This document shows positions 1-6,037 of a stretch of DNA of 6,424 nt, piece after piece. Every line of letters begins with the position of its first letter. The stretch's first letter is position 1. The position numbers and the translations under genes are program-made. Under the pieces are notes generated by a model that had not been told where the DNA came from, searched no databases, and saw only the letters and a program-made list of their open reading frames with translations. The DNA is from Syntrophomonas sp. (lineage in GTDB: Bacteria > Bacillota > Syntrophomonadia > Syntrophomonadales > Syntrophomonadaceae): the NCBI GenBank assembly GCA_028693695.1, contig JAQUUV010000120.1:1-6424 (forward strand). Reading direction: 5' to 3'.

Positions 1-680
1 CCCAATAGGGAATCTTTATAATCCCGGATGATGTTCTTAACTGTATCCACCACATCTTGCCCTGCATAGCCATTCTCCGGAAATTCTATCTTAGCACCCA
101 TTAATTGCAGGTACCGGGCTTCTAAGGACTGCGCAAAAATATCAATCTGATTTCCCGCATCGTTTATGTAGAATTCTCTCTCCACCTCATAACCTGCATA
201 AGTCAAGGCATTCGCCAGCGCATCTCCTATCGCTCCGCCCCGAGCATTCCCCATGTGCAAGTTGCCAGTCGGGTTGGCGCTTACGAACTCCACCTGCACC
301 TTCTGGTTTTGTTTAGGACTGCTGCCGTATCGCTCCCCCATTTCCAAAACTATTCCGGGCAAGCTATACAGCCAAGCCTGATTGAGGAAAAAATTAATGA
401 ACCCCGCCCCAGCTACCTCAATCTTCTCCAATTCCGGCATCTGGGTTCTATCTATCTGATCACTTATTATTTCTGCAATCCTGCGCGGGGCCATACGTGC
501 TTGCCGGGCCATCAGCATTGCCACGTTACTGGCAAAATCACCGTGTCCCTCATCTTTCGGCACTTCTATTACAAACTCGGGCAGGGTATCAAAAACAATC
601 AAGCCATCTGCTCGAGATTTTTCCAGGGCACTTACGACCAAATTTCTTAACCCCTCCCGGAATTTCTGAATAGGATTCAT
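1..680 (-). CDS. argS: Arginyl-tRNA synthetase, N-terminal part (cut by left edge)
   Basis: Charges tRNA-Arg with arginine using ATP, in the cytoplasm, for translation. Reading the minus strand from ATG at 680-678 gives 226 intact codons beginning MNPIQKFREG, with no stop before the window edge. Residues 1 to about 115 match the N-terminal tRNA-binding domain of ArgS, including PKDEGHGDFASN at 41-52. The class I catalytic domain then begins with VEFVSANPTGNLHMGNARGG (130-149); HMGN at 142-145 is the HIGH-type ATP-binding motif, and YINDAGNQ (171-178) is also typical of the family. The full protein is normally about 550-580 residues, so the KMSK region and anticodon-binding domain lie outside. 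The start is secured by AAGGAGGA six bases upstream. The M1 peptidase gene lies 141 bp upstream on the same strand, but argS seems to have its own promoter. Identity is close to certain. Confidence 0.97.
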   Translation of the reverse strand, partial: MNPIQKFREGLRNLVVSALEKSRADGLIVFDTLPEFVIEVPKDEGHGDFASNVAMLMARQARMAPRRIAEIISDQIDRTQMPELEKIEVAGAGFINFFLNQAWLYSLPGIVLEMGERYGSSPKQNQKVQVEFVSANPTGNLHMGNARGGAIGDALANALTYAGYEVEREFYINDAGNQIDIFAQSLEARYLQLMGAKIEFPENGYAGQDVVDTVKNIIRDYKDSLL

Positions 681-686
681 GGGGAT

Positions 687-694
687 TCCTCCTT
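687..694 (-). promoter_or_regulatory. Ribosome binding site of argS
   Basis: The minus strand reads AAGGAGGA six bases before the ATG at 680. This is a near-perfect anti-Shine-Dalgarno complement at ideal spacing, and it fixes the argS start. Confidence 0.9.
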
Positions 695-711
695 AGTTTT
701 GGATTCGTATA

Positions 712-740
712 ATTATACGCAAAAATTTTAACGCAGACTA
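712..740 (-). promoter_or_regulatory. Probable argS promoter
   Basis: On the minus strand a perfect -10 box TATAAT (712-717) lies 17 bp downstream of a weak -35 candidate TAGTCT (735-740; three of six consensus bases). The predicted start near 705 would give a 5' leader of about 25 nt that contains the strong ribosome binding site. The -10 box sits inside the 14-bp perfect palindrome CGTATAATTATACG (706-719). The -10 is clear; the -35 is poor, so confidence is moderate. Confidence 0.5.
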
Positions 741-821
741 GTTTATCCCTGTACCTTCTCAACTAAAATTCTGAAAAATCCGGCGTAACCATCTTAATGC
801 CGCGTCTAATCGTTCCTCCGA

Positions 822-2294
822 TCAGGATTTAGGCGGGAACCATTTATAGATGTACCCGCTCATATCCTGGTGAGCTTCCAGTTTTATTATATCCATCAGG
901 TCCTGCGTAGTCGCGATTTTATTCTTATAATCGGCCAGATAGCGACGCAAAACCTTAATTACCTTTTCATGACCTAACTCTTTTTCCAATCCAAACCAAA
1001 ATGCCTCACCCCCGTTATAGGCGGTGCGATAATATTCCTGGCTTGAATACATCTCCCTCAGTTCCTTGCCCAGATTCATTCCATTTTTATATTCCAACCC
1101 GGACGGGATAGGCTTGCCTTCCACCTCTTGCAGGTATTTATAGGCTGACCAATTGGCTAGACCCTCATCCAACCATGGCTCCCGCAGTTGATCATTCCCC
1201 ACCAAACCAAACCACCATTGATGAGCAATTTCATGGGCCAAAATAAAATCACTTCGCTCCGGTTCGTAACCCGTCTGCAGAAACTCTTCCCGCAGGAAAA
1301 TCAAGCCCGAATACTCCATACCATGAAAGCCCTGCATAGGTACGAAGGCCACCTTGAACTCCCCATATGGGTAGGAACCAAACTGGCTGGCATAGTAATT
1401 AATAATTTGTCCCGATTTCCGTAAAATTTGCTGGGCTATTTCCGAGTGCTTGCTGGGGAAATAGCATTTAACGGTGACACCTTTTATTTCTTCCTTAATC
1501 TCGGTGTAATCATACATCACCAGAAGAGAAAAGTCACGCGCATCGCGTGCTTCGATCAGGTATGTATCCCGCCCGTCATCCTCCGCCGTTTTGGATACCG
1601 TCCTCCCAGTTGCTACCATATTATAAGCGTTGGGAATATTCAAGCTTACCGCGTAATAGGCTGATTGAAAACAAAATGGGTCACCAAAAACAGAATTATA
1701 GGAATTATGCCACCCATCCTTACTGAAGACATTTAATGCGGGGTAGAAATTACCCAGCATATATACCGTATTATTGCTGCCATAACGGTACTTGAGCCTT
1801 GGTATTTGGGCCCTCCAGGTCATTTCCACCTGGATATTTTCCTCGGGGGCTATAGCAGACGCGGTCTTTACTTGAATCGAAGCCCCTTTTTCAGTAAATT
1901 GAACCGCCTGGCCATTCACTTTAATAAGGCTGAATCGCAGCCAGCCCTGGTTGAAACCAGCATAATATGCCTCCAGCGGAGCGGGAGTCTTGTCGCTGCT
2001 TTGAAAGCAATTAGGATAAGCGGTAAACCACAGTTCGTCCATACTCTTACCAGAAGTGTTCTGCGTATTAAGCAGGGTCGTCCCATAAAGAGTATTATTC
2101 GCAACATCAAGTCGCAGTTTCATTTGATAGGATGTTTTCTCCGGAGCAGGAAAAACAGATGCCACCGGCGATACCTGAGGAGATAGAGCAGAAACGATTG
2201 GCACTGGTACTTGTTCCCGATAAATAATAGCCGAAGCGCATAGCACGGCTATGACAATCAAGCCCATTATTAAATATAAGTTTCGTTTTTGCAC
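822..2294 (-). CDS. Membrane-anchored M1-family zinc metallopeptidase
   Basis: Predicted zinc peptidase of the M1 (aminopeptidase N-like) family, probably facing the outside of the cell. Numbering from GTG at 2294 gives 490 residues. MQKRNLYLI leads into a hydrophobic segment (about residues 7-25), read as a signal anchor; no clear lipobox is seen. A beta-rich N-terminal domain follows. The catalytic domain carries HGMEY (324-328, equivalent to GAMEN), HEIAHQWWFG (354-363) and WLDEG (374-378). H354, H358 and E377 fit HEXXH-X18-E zinc binding, E355 is the catalytic base, and Y426 in AYNGGEAF is the likely catalytic tyrosine. It lacks the C-terminal domains of 850-residue M1 enzymes, as in other short bacterial forms. 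The start is uncertain: GTG 2294 has GGTG seven bases upstream, whereas the in-frame TTG at 2324 (500 residues) has no clear ribosome site. Substrate unknown; M1 homologues may cleave single residues or peptides. Confidence 0.9.
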   Translation of the reverse strand: MQKRNLYLIMGLIVIAVLCASAIIYREQVPVPIVSALSPQVSPVASVFPAPEKTSYQMKLRLDVANNTLYGTTLLNTQNTSGKSMDELWFTAYPNCFQSSDKTPAPLEAYYAGFNQGWLRFSLIKVNGQAVQFTEKGASIQVKTASAIAPEENIQVEMTWRAQIPRLKYRYGSNNTVYMLGNFYPALNVFSKDGWHNSYNSVFGDPFCFQSAYYAVSLNIPNAYNMVATGRTVSKTAEDDGRDTYLIEARDARDFSLLVMYDYTEIKEEIKGVTVKCYFPSKHSEIAQQILRKSGQIINYYASQFGSYPYGEFKVAFVPMQGFHGMEYSGLIFLREEFLQTGYEPERSDFILAHEIAHQWWFGLVGNDQLREPWLDEGLANWSAYKYLQEVEGKPIPSGLEYKNGMNLGKELREMYSSQEYYRTAYNGGEAFWFGLEKELGHEKVIKVLRRYLADYKNKIATTQDLMDIIKLEAHQDMSGYIYKWFPPKS

Positions 2295-2353
2295 AAATTC
2301 ACACCCGTAATTATTTAATTGCAAGTATTTTCATACCCAATAACAATGTAAGC

Positions 2354-2370
2354 AAGTAGTATATCTACTT
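2354..2370. repeat. Inverted repeat at the peptidase transcription start
   Basis: AAGTAG (2354-2359) and CTACTT (2365-2370) are perfect 6-bp arms around a 5-bp AT centre. The dyad lies at the predicted minus-strand transcription start (about 2368), where a repressor could bind. On the plus strand it is followed by TTTTATTATA and so resembles a terminator, but no plus-strand gene precedes it. Confidence 0.4.
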
Positions 2371-2374
2371 TTTT

Positions 2375-2404
2375 ATTATACAGGTTAATTTGCTCATTGG
2401 CCAA
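2375..2404 (-). promoter_or_regulatory. Probable promoter of the M1 peptidase gene
   Basis: On the minus strand TTGGCC (2399-2404; four of six -35 consensus bases) is followed after 18 bp by a perfect TATAAT (2375-2380). Transcription would begin near 2368, leaving a leader of about 45-75 nt depending on which start codon is used. Orientation and position fit the peptidase gene. Confidence 0.6.
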
Positions 2405-2545
2405 AAATTTGTCCTGCCCCATTTAGGACTATTCTTTTTTAGAGAATATCATATTGGGATAATTTTTTATAAAATGCTGACCGACTTATCTTTAGTATTC
2501 TTGCCGCTGCACTTCTGTTGCCTTTGGTCTTTTCTCAAGGCATCC
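2405..2545. other. AT-rich divergent intergenic region without a convincing gene
   Basis: This is the middle of the spacer between the divergent peptidase and birA genes. It contains short dyads, TATTCT/AGAATA (2430-2435 and 2443-2448) and AATATCATATT (2445-2455), and AT-rich runs. A 66-codon open frame starting at TTG 2390 and ending at 2590 crosses it, but it lacks a credible ribosome site and resembles no family I recognise. I see no RNA gene here. Confidence 0.5.
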
Positions 2546-2574
2546 TTCATTCCGCAGGAGATATTAGATATAAT
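2546..2574 (+). promoter_or_regulatory. Possible birA promoter
   Basis: A perfect -10 TATAAT (2569-2574) is preceded after 17 bp by TTCATT (2546-2551), a weak -35 match with three of six bases. A start near 2581 would give a leader of about 31 nt carrying the AAGGTGGTG ribosome site. No BirA-like operator pair is visible here, so autoregulation is not supported. Confidence 0.45.
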
Positions 2575-2596
2575 AAAGTCAGTAAATTAACATTTG

Positions 2597-2605
2597 AAGG
2601 TGGTG
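2597..2605 (+). promoter_or_regulatory. Ribosome binding site deciding the birA start
   Basis: AAGGTGGTG closely matches the anti-Shine-Dalgarno complement and lies six bases before ATG 2612. The upstream in-frame TTG at 2594 has no such site and would put the ribosome site inside the coding region. Confidence 0.8.
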
Positions 2606-2611
2606 CAGTTC

Positions 2612-3607
2612 ATGACTCTTCGCGATGCGGTCCTGGTAGCGTTAAAGGAGAAAAATGGTCAGTGGTTCTCAGGAGAAGCCCTGAGTGAAATCCTCAAAGT
2701 ATCACGGACGACGATCTGGAAGCAGATCAAGACGCTTCAGGCCGAGGGCTATGAAGTGGATTCTTCTCCAAAAAAGGGATACCGGCTCAGTTCTCCTCCC
2801 GATCTCCTATCTCCCGATGAAGTATGTCCTGGTCTGACAACCGAGGTTTTGGGTACCAAGCACTACTTCTATTACCCAGAAATTGATTCCACCAATACCC
2901 GGGCGCGAGAGTTGGCCGCTGCGGGATACCCCGAGGGAACCGTAGTCGTAGCGGAAATGCAGACTGCCGGCAGAGGACGCCGAGGCCGGAGTTGGTACTC
3001 GCCCGCCATCAAAGGCATCTATTTATCAGTAATTCTGCGACCGGTCTTGCCTTTAAAAGAAATTTCCCGGGTTTCTCTGGTTACCGCGGTGGCAGTTGCA
3101 GAAACTCTGGAAGCAGAGCTGAACCTGCAACCCCGCATTAAGTGGCCTAATGATATATTGATAAACAACCGGAAAATAGCAGGAATACTGTCAGAAGCAG
3201 TTACCGATATGGATGGTGTAGAATACATCGTAATCGGTATTGGGCTGAATATAAACAATCAGGCCCGTGACTTTCCCAGCGGGTTTCGTACTACTGCTAC
3301 CTCCGCCCTGGCCGAATATGACCACCCCAGTTCCAGAGTCAAGGTACTGCAGGGACTGTTAGCGCGCCTTGAGAGCCATTACTTTCAATTGCTTAGCGGC
3401 AATTTTGCCAGCACCCTGGAAAAAGGCAAAAGCCTATCGATGGTCATCGGTCAGGAGCTGCGGTTAGATACAATAAACGGCTTCATAGTCGGCCAAGCGA
3501 TTGATATCGACGATAACGGATTTCTCCTGGTTCGTGACCAGTTAAACACCATCCACACTATAATGTCTGGTGAGATAAGCATCTTGCCCCCCTCCCATTC
3601 CCTATAA
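2612..3607 (+). CDS. birA: Bifunctional biotin-protein ligase / biotin operon repressor BirA
   Basis: Makes biotinyl-5'-AMP from biotin and ATP and transfers biotin to a lysine of biotin-dependent carboxylases; with a DNA-binding domain it also acts as the biotin repressor. Numbered from ATG 2612 (331 residues). Residues 1-60 form a winged helix: helix SGEALSEILKV (20-30), recognition helix SRTTIWKQIKTL (31-42) and wing ending KKGYRL. The catalytic domain shows DSTN (92-95), the biotinyl-AMP loop GRGRRGRSW (120-128), KWPNDI (177-182) with the key lysine, and GIGLNINN (209-216). A small SH3-like C-terminal domain covers about 274-325. All three domains of a group II (E. coli/Bacillus-type) BirA are present at normal length. 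bioY starts 126 bp downstream behind a BirA-like operator, so control of that operon is inferred. Protein identity is very secure. Confidence 0.97.
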   Translation: MTLRDAVLVALKEKNGQWFSGEALSEILKVSRTTIWKQIKTLQAEGYEVDSSPKKGYRLSSPPDLLSPDEVCPGLTTEVLGTKHYFYYPEIDSTNTRARELAAAGYPEGTVVVAEMQTAGRGRRGRSWYSPAIKGIYLSVILRPVLPLKEISRVSLVTAVAVAETLEAELNLQPRIKWPNDILINNRKIAGILSEAVTDMDGVEYIVIGIGLNINNQARDFPSGFRTTATSALAEYDHPSSRVKVLQGLLARLESHYFQLLSGNFASTLEKGKSLSMVIGQELRLDTINGFIVGQAIDIDDNGFLLVRDQLNTIHTIMSGEISILPPSHSL

Positions 3608-3615
3608 ACAAAGAT

Positions 3616-3648
3616 ATGTTAACCACTTAGGCTTTTTTGAGTTGACAA
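3616..3648 (+). promoter_or_regulatory. Candidate BirA operator upstream of bioY
   Basis: ATGTTAACC (3616-3624) and AGTTGACAA (3640-3648) are imperfect inverted half-sites separated by exactly 15 bp. Known BirA sites are of the form TTGTNAACC, 14-16 bp, GGTTNACAA; both halves here match well (GTTAACC and GTTGACAA). The right half contains the -35 TTGACA of the bioY promoter, so BirA-biotinyl-AMP bound here would exclude RNA polymerase. Position, spacing and the adjacent birA gene agree; binding itself is inferred. Confidence 0.75.
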
Positions 3649-3670
3649 TAGATTCAGGTAATATTACTAT
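3642..3670 (+). promoter_or_regulatory. Promoter of the bioY-ecfA-ecfT operon
   Basis: A perfect -35 TTGACA (3642-3647), 17-bp spacer and -10 TACTAT (3665-3670; four of six) form a sigma-A-type promoter. Transcription would start near 3677, leaving a leader of about 57 nt. The -35 lies in the BirA-like operator and the -10 in a second inverted repeat. Confidence 0.7.
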
Positions 3671-3688
3671 CATTATTGAGTAATATTA
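3659..3688. repeat. Perfect 10-bp-arm inverted repeat over the bioY -10 and start site
   Basis: TAATATTACT (3659-3668) and AGTAATATTA (3679-3688) are exact inverted copies around the 10-bp centre ATCATTATTG. Each arm also contains the palindrome TAATATTA, so the element reads equally as a direct repeat with 20 to 22 bp periodicity. With flanking bases an RNA form could extend to 13 pairs (3656-3668 with 3679-3691, one G-U). It overlaps the -10 box, which suggests a second operator; the regulator is not identifiable from sequence. Confidence 0.6.
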
Positions 3689-3718
3689 TCTTTATTTATT
3701 TAATTGCAACTAAAAACC

Positions 3719-3724
3719 AGGAGG
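3719..3724 (+). promoter_or_regulatory. Ribosome binding site deciding the bioY start
   Basis: AGGAGG lies nine bases before ATG 3734. The in-frame TTG at 3704 lies upstream of it and has only AT-rich sequence before it, so ATG 3734 is preferred. Confidence 0.85.
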
Positions 3725-3733
3725 CCTGCCCAA

Positions 3734-4273
3734 ATGCTTAGCAACAGAAATAATCCCTTACGGCGCATGGTTTACGCTGCCATGTTCGGAGCCTTGACTG
3801 CTATCGGCTCCTTCATTGTCATCCCCCTGCAACCTCTGCCCATGACACTTCAGACCCTTTTTACCGGTTTAGCCGGTGTACTGCTGGGTGGATATACGGG
3901 CGCATTGAGCCAGATTATCTACGTAATTCTGGGTATAATCGGCCTACCGGTCTTTGCCGGTGGCAAAGCTGGTTTCGGGACTCTCCTCGGCCCCTCGGGC
4001 GGCTACCTTATCGGGTTCATCGTGGGAGCCTATGTTATCGGCAAAATTATAGAAGCCAGGCGAGAAGCTGGTTTGGCATGGATAGTACTGGCTCTAGCAG
4101 CGGGCAATCTGGTGATTTACACTCTGGGCACCATCCAGCTTTCTCTAGTTACTCACTTTTCAGTGCTTAAATCCCTGCTAGTCGGAGTAGTTCCCTTTTT
4201 ACTTGGTGACCTGCTCAAGCTCTTAGCTGCAGCATGGCTCGCCCTTAAATTACGCAAGAATCTCACACTATAG
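3734..4273 (+). CDS. bioY: BioY, substrate-binding (S) component of the ECF biotin transporter
   Basis: Integral membrane protein that binds biotin with high affinity and delivers it across the cytoplasmic membrane with an ECF energizing module. From ATG 3734 it has 179 residues, the usual BioY length. About six hydrophobic segments are visible (roughly 13-30, 39-55, 57-73, 88-107, 114-135 and 146-171). The family signature GLPVFAGG (70-77) followed by GPSGGYLIGF (86-95) is intact, as is GDLLK (158-162) near the C-terminus, whose Asp and Lys are conserved in the family. It is the first gene of an operon with ecfA (9-bp gap) and ecfT. Its promoter is overlapped by a BirA-like operator, supporting biotin as substrate and repression when biotin is plentiful. 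Identity is very secure. Confidence 0.96.
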   Translation: MLSNRNNPLRRMVYAAMFGALTAIGSFIVIPLQPLPMTLQTLFTGLAGVLLGGYTGALSQIIYVILGIIGLPVFAGGKAGFGTLLGPSGGYLIGFIVGAYVIGKIIEARREAGLAWIVLALAAGNLVIYTLGTIQLSLVTHFSVLKSLLVGVVPFLLGDLLKLLAAAWLALKLRKNLTL

Positions 4274-4282
4274 GGGGTTGCT

Positions 4283-5167
4283 GTGAATAATATCATTCGG
4301 GTCCAAAACCTGACTTTTGCATATGAATCTGCCCAAGCACCCGCCCTCAAGGGTATTAATCTTCTTATAGGCGAGGGCGAGTATATTGCTATTATTGGCC
4401 CTAACGGCTGTGGCAAAACTACCCTCACCCGGCACTTCAATGCACTACTTCTTCCCTCGGCCGGCGAGGTACAGGTCGATAACCTCAGTACCCGGAACCC
4501 GAAGAACCTTCTGGAAATTCGGCGCCGGGTGGGTATGGTTTTTCAAAATCCTGACAACCAGATTGTTGGCATGAGTGTGGAAGAAGACGTGGCTTTCGGG
4601 CCTGGCAATCTCGGGTTACCCACAGTTGAGGTGCGCCGTCGCGTCGACCAGGCCCTTGAAATAGTTGGACTGTCCGGGCTCCAAACCCGTTCTCCGCATA
4701 CCCTTTCCGGAGGTCAGAAGCAGCTTCTAGCCCTAGCTGGTCTGCTGGCTATGGACCCCAAAATTATTGTACTTGATGAGCCTACCTCATCTTTAGACCC
4801 GACCGGTAAAAAGACTGTGCTGTCGTTAATGCAAAAGCTGAAGTGCCAGGGGATTGGTATAATACACATTACCCACAGCATGGACGAAGCAGCATTAGCG
4901 GATCGCGTACTGGTGATGGATGGCGGTGAATTGATAGCCGATGGAAGCCCAGGTGATATATTGAGTCGGGTAGAGTGGCTCAAATCGCTGGGCCTAGCAC
5001 CGCCTCACGTCACCGAACTGATGTGGAAACTGCAACAGGGAGGAGAGGATGTTGGTACCAAAATTTTCACTATTGACGCCGCCGTTAATGAAATAGCCTC
5101 CCTGCTGACGCAGCTACGGACTTCAACAAATTCTTGTATCCCTCGGAAGGCGGATGGATATGTATAA
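4283..5167 (+). CDS. ecfA: ECF transporter ATPase (EcfA / BioM-like)
   Basis: Cytoplasmic ATP-binding subunit that powers biotin uptake with EcfT and BioY. The protein has 294 residues from GTG 4283, with GGGGGT (4273-4278) overlapping the bioY stop as its ribosome site. Walker A is GPNGCGKTT (39-47, K45), the Q-loop is VFQNPDNQIVG (86-96), then VEEDVAFGP typical of EcfA1/CbiO. The signature is LSGGQ (141-145), Walker B is IIVLDEP (161-167), the D-loop SSLD (169-172) and the switch histidine H198. All ATPase residues are present. After LSGGQKQ it has LL where the basic residue of LSGGQKQR is usual. Its end overlaps ecfT by 14 bp, implying translational coupling. Only one ATPase gene is present, so the module may use an ATPase homodimer, as in BioMNY, or a partner encoded elsewhere. 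The co-transcribed bioY points to biotin as cargo. Confidence 0.95.
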   Translation: MNNIIRVQNLTFAYESAQAPALKGINLLIGEGEYIAIIGPNGCGKTTLTRHFNALLLPSAGEVQVDNLSTRNPKNLLEIRRRVGMVFQNPDNQIVGMSVEEDVAFGPGNLGLPTVEVRRRVDQALEIVGLSGLQTRSPHTLSGGQKQLLALAGLLAMDPKIIVLDEPTSSLDPTGKKTVLSLMQKLKCQGIGIIHITHSMDEAALADRVLVMDGGELIADGSPGDILSRVEWLKSLGLAPPHVTELMWKLQQGGEDVGTKIFTIDAAVNEIASLLTQLRTSTNSCIPRKADGYV

Positions 5168-5936
5168 ACTGGGTCAGTACCTTCCCCGTGAATCAGCAGT
5201 TCATAACCGGGATCCTCGGGTTAAAATTATCGGAGTGATTGCTCTTAGCATCATAATACTGAATGTAAACGCCATCGGTCTCTTAGTGGCAACCGGTATG
5301 TCCATAGCCGTCTCTCAACTGGCACGTATACCATTAAAATCCCTGCTAATAACTTTGAGTCCGGTGCTGCCTTTCTTTTTCTGCTTATTTTTGATGTATA
5401 TCTTTTTTACCCCTGGTCAACCGCTGCCTGGGTTCCCTATCGGCCCGGTGCAGATCAGCTACCAAGGCTTACAGCTCGGGATTCTGCAGGTCTGGAAATT
5501 CGTGTTGCTGGTAGTAGCCGCATCCATCCTGACCATGACCACTCAGCAATCTGAGATTACCATCGGACTGGAGCGACTATTACGGCCCATTAGAATTACC
5601 GGAATATCTTCTCATGATATAGCGATGATGGTATCGCTGGCCCTTAGGTTTATACCCACACTACTGGACGAAATGAATAGCATTAGCGAAGCTCAATTGG
5701 CTCGAGGCGCCAACTTCAACCCACACCGCATAAGCGGAAAAATCAAAGCCATTACCCACCTGGCGGCTCCCCTTTCATTAAGTATCTTTCGGCGCTGTGA
5801 TGAGCTGGTGGATGCCATGGAAGCCCGGGGATACCACCAGGGATCCAGAACATACCTGCGAGAACTGGTCTTAACCCGAACAGATACCTGCTTAATAGGT
5901 GCCCTTATCGCACTCGTAATAGCCGTCCTGGCATAA
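5154..5936 (+). CDS. ecfT: ECF transporter transmembrane coupling protein (EcfT / BioN-like)
   Basis: Membrane scaffold that links the ATPases to BioY and transmits ATP-driven movement. It has 260 residues. The N-terminus LGQYLPRESAVHNRDPRVK (6-24) is the typical EcfT entry, followed by hydrophobic segments near 25-56, 62-85, 108-128 and 245-259. The cytoplasmic coupling helices carry both Ala-Arg-Gly motifs, QLARGAN (181-187) and AMEARGY (221-227), which dock into the ATPases. It overlaps the end of ecfA by 14 bp. The start is slightly ambiguous: GGAAGG (5145-5150) lies three bases before ATG 5154 and nine before the in-frame ATG 5160, which would shorten the protein by two residues. It is the last gene of the operon, with 345 bp before the next gene. 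Identity is very secure; biotin specificity comes from context. Confidence 0.95.
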   Translation: MDMYKLGQYLPRESAVHNRDPRVKIIGVIALSIIILNVNAIGLLVATGMSIAVSQLARIPLKSLLITLSPVLPFFFCLFLMYIFFTPGQPLPGFPIGPVQISYQGLQLGILQVWKFVLLVVAASILTMTTQQSEITIGLERLLRPIRITGISSHDIAMMVSLALRFIPTLLDEMNSISEAQLARGANFNPHRISGKIKAITHLAAPLSLSIFRRCDELVDAMEARGYHQGSRTYLRELVLTRTDTCLIGALIALVIAVLA

Positions 5937-5940
5937 TGTG

Positions 5941-6016
5941 TCAACAACCCCGTCCCCATGTATCACTAAACTTACTACACCCCATTTCCCATCCTCCATT
6001 AACTCCTAAAATACAC
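5941..6016 (+). terminator. C-rich, G-poor tract: candidate Rho-dependent termination region
   Basis: Immediately after the ecfT stop, these 76 bases contain about 31 C and only 2 G, and I see no stable hairpin. Such C-over-G stretches are the known hallmark of Rho loading (rut) sites, and no hairpin-plus-T-run terminator is visible after the operon. Assignment as a terminator is inferred. Confidence 0.4.
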
Positions 6017-6037
6017 GGACTCTCTTGTCTGAGGTCA

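Noticed and set aside
255..650. 131-codon plus-strand open frame
   Set aside because: It lies wholly antisense to the well-supported argS coding region and has no family resemblance. The other antisense frames within the peptidase, birA, bioY, ecfA and ecfT genes are rejected for the same reason.
774..802. Possible intrinsic terminator after the M1 peptidase gene (minus strand)
   Set aside because: CGGC/GCCG gives only 4 solid pairs before a mismatch and a bulge, although GGATTTTT follows. The stem is too weak to call.
2310..2333. Seven-codon minus-strand reading frame (ATG at 2333) overlapping the start of the peptidase gene
   Set aside because: It has no ribosome binding site and no regulatory codon bias; it is best explained as chance.
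2390..2590. 66-codon plus-strand open frame between the peptidase and birA genes
   Set aside because: It begins with TTG without a convincing ribosome site, overlaps the minus-strand promoter and the birA promoter, and its hydrophobic, Phe/Leu-rich sequence is what AT-rich intergenic DNA gives by chance.
3608..3640. Intrinsic terminator for birA suggested by the TTTTTT run at 3633-3638
   Set aside because: No stem of useful length precedes the T-run; only two or three bases can pair.
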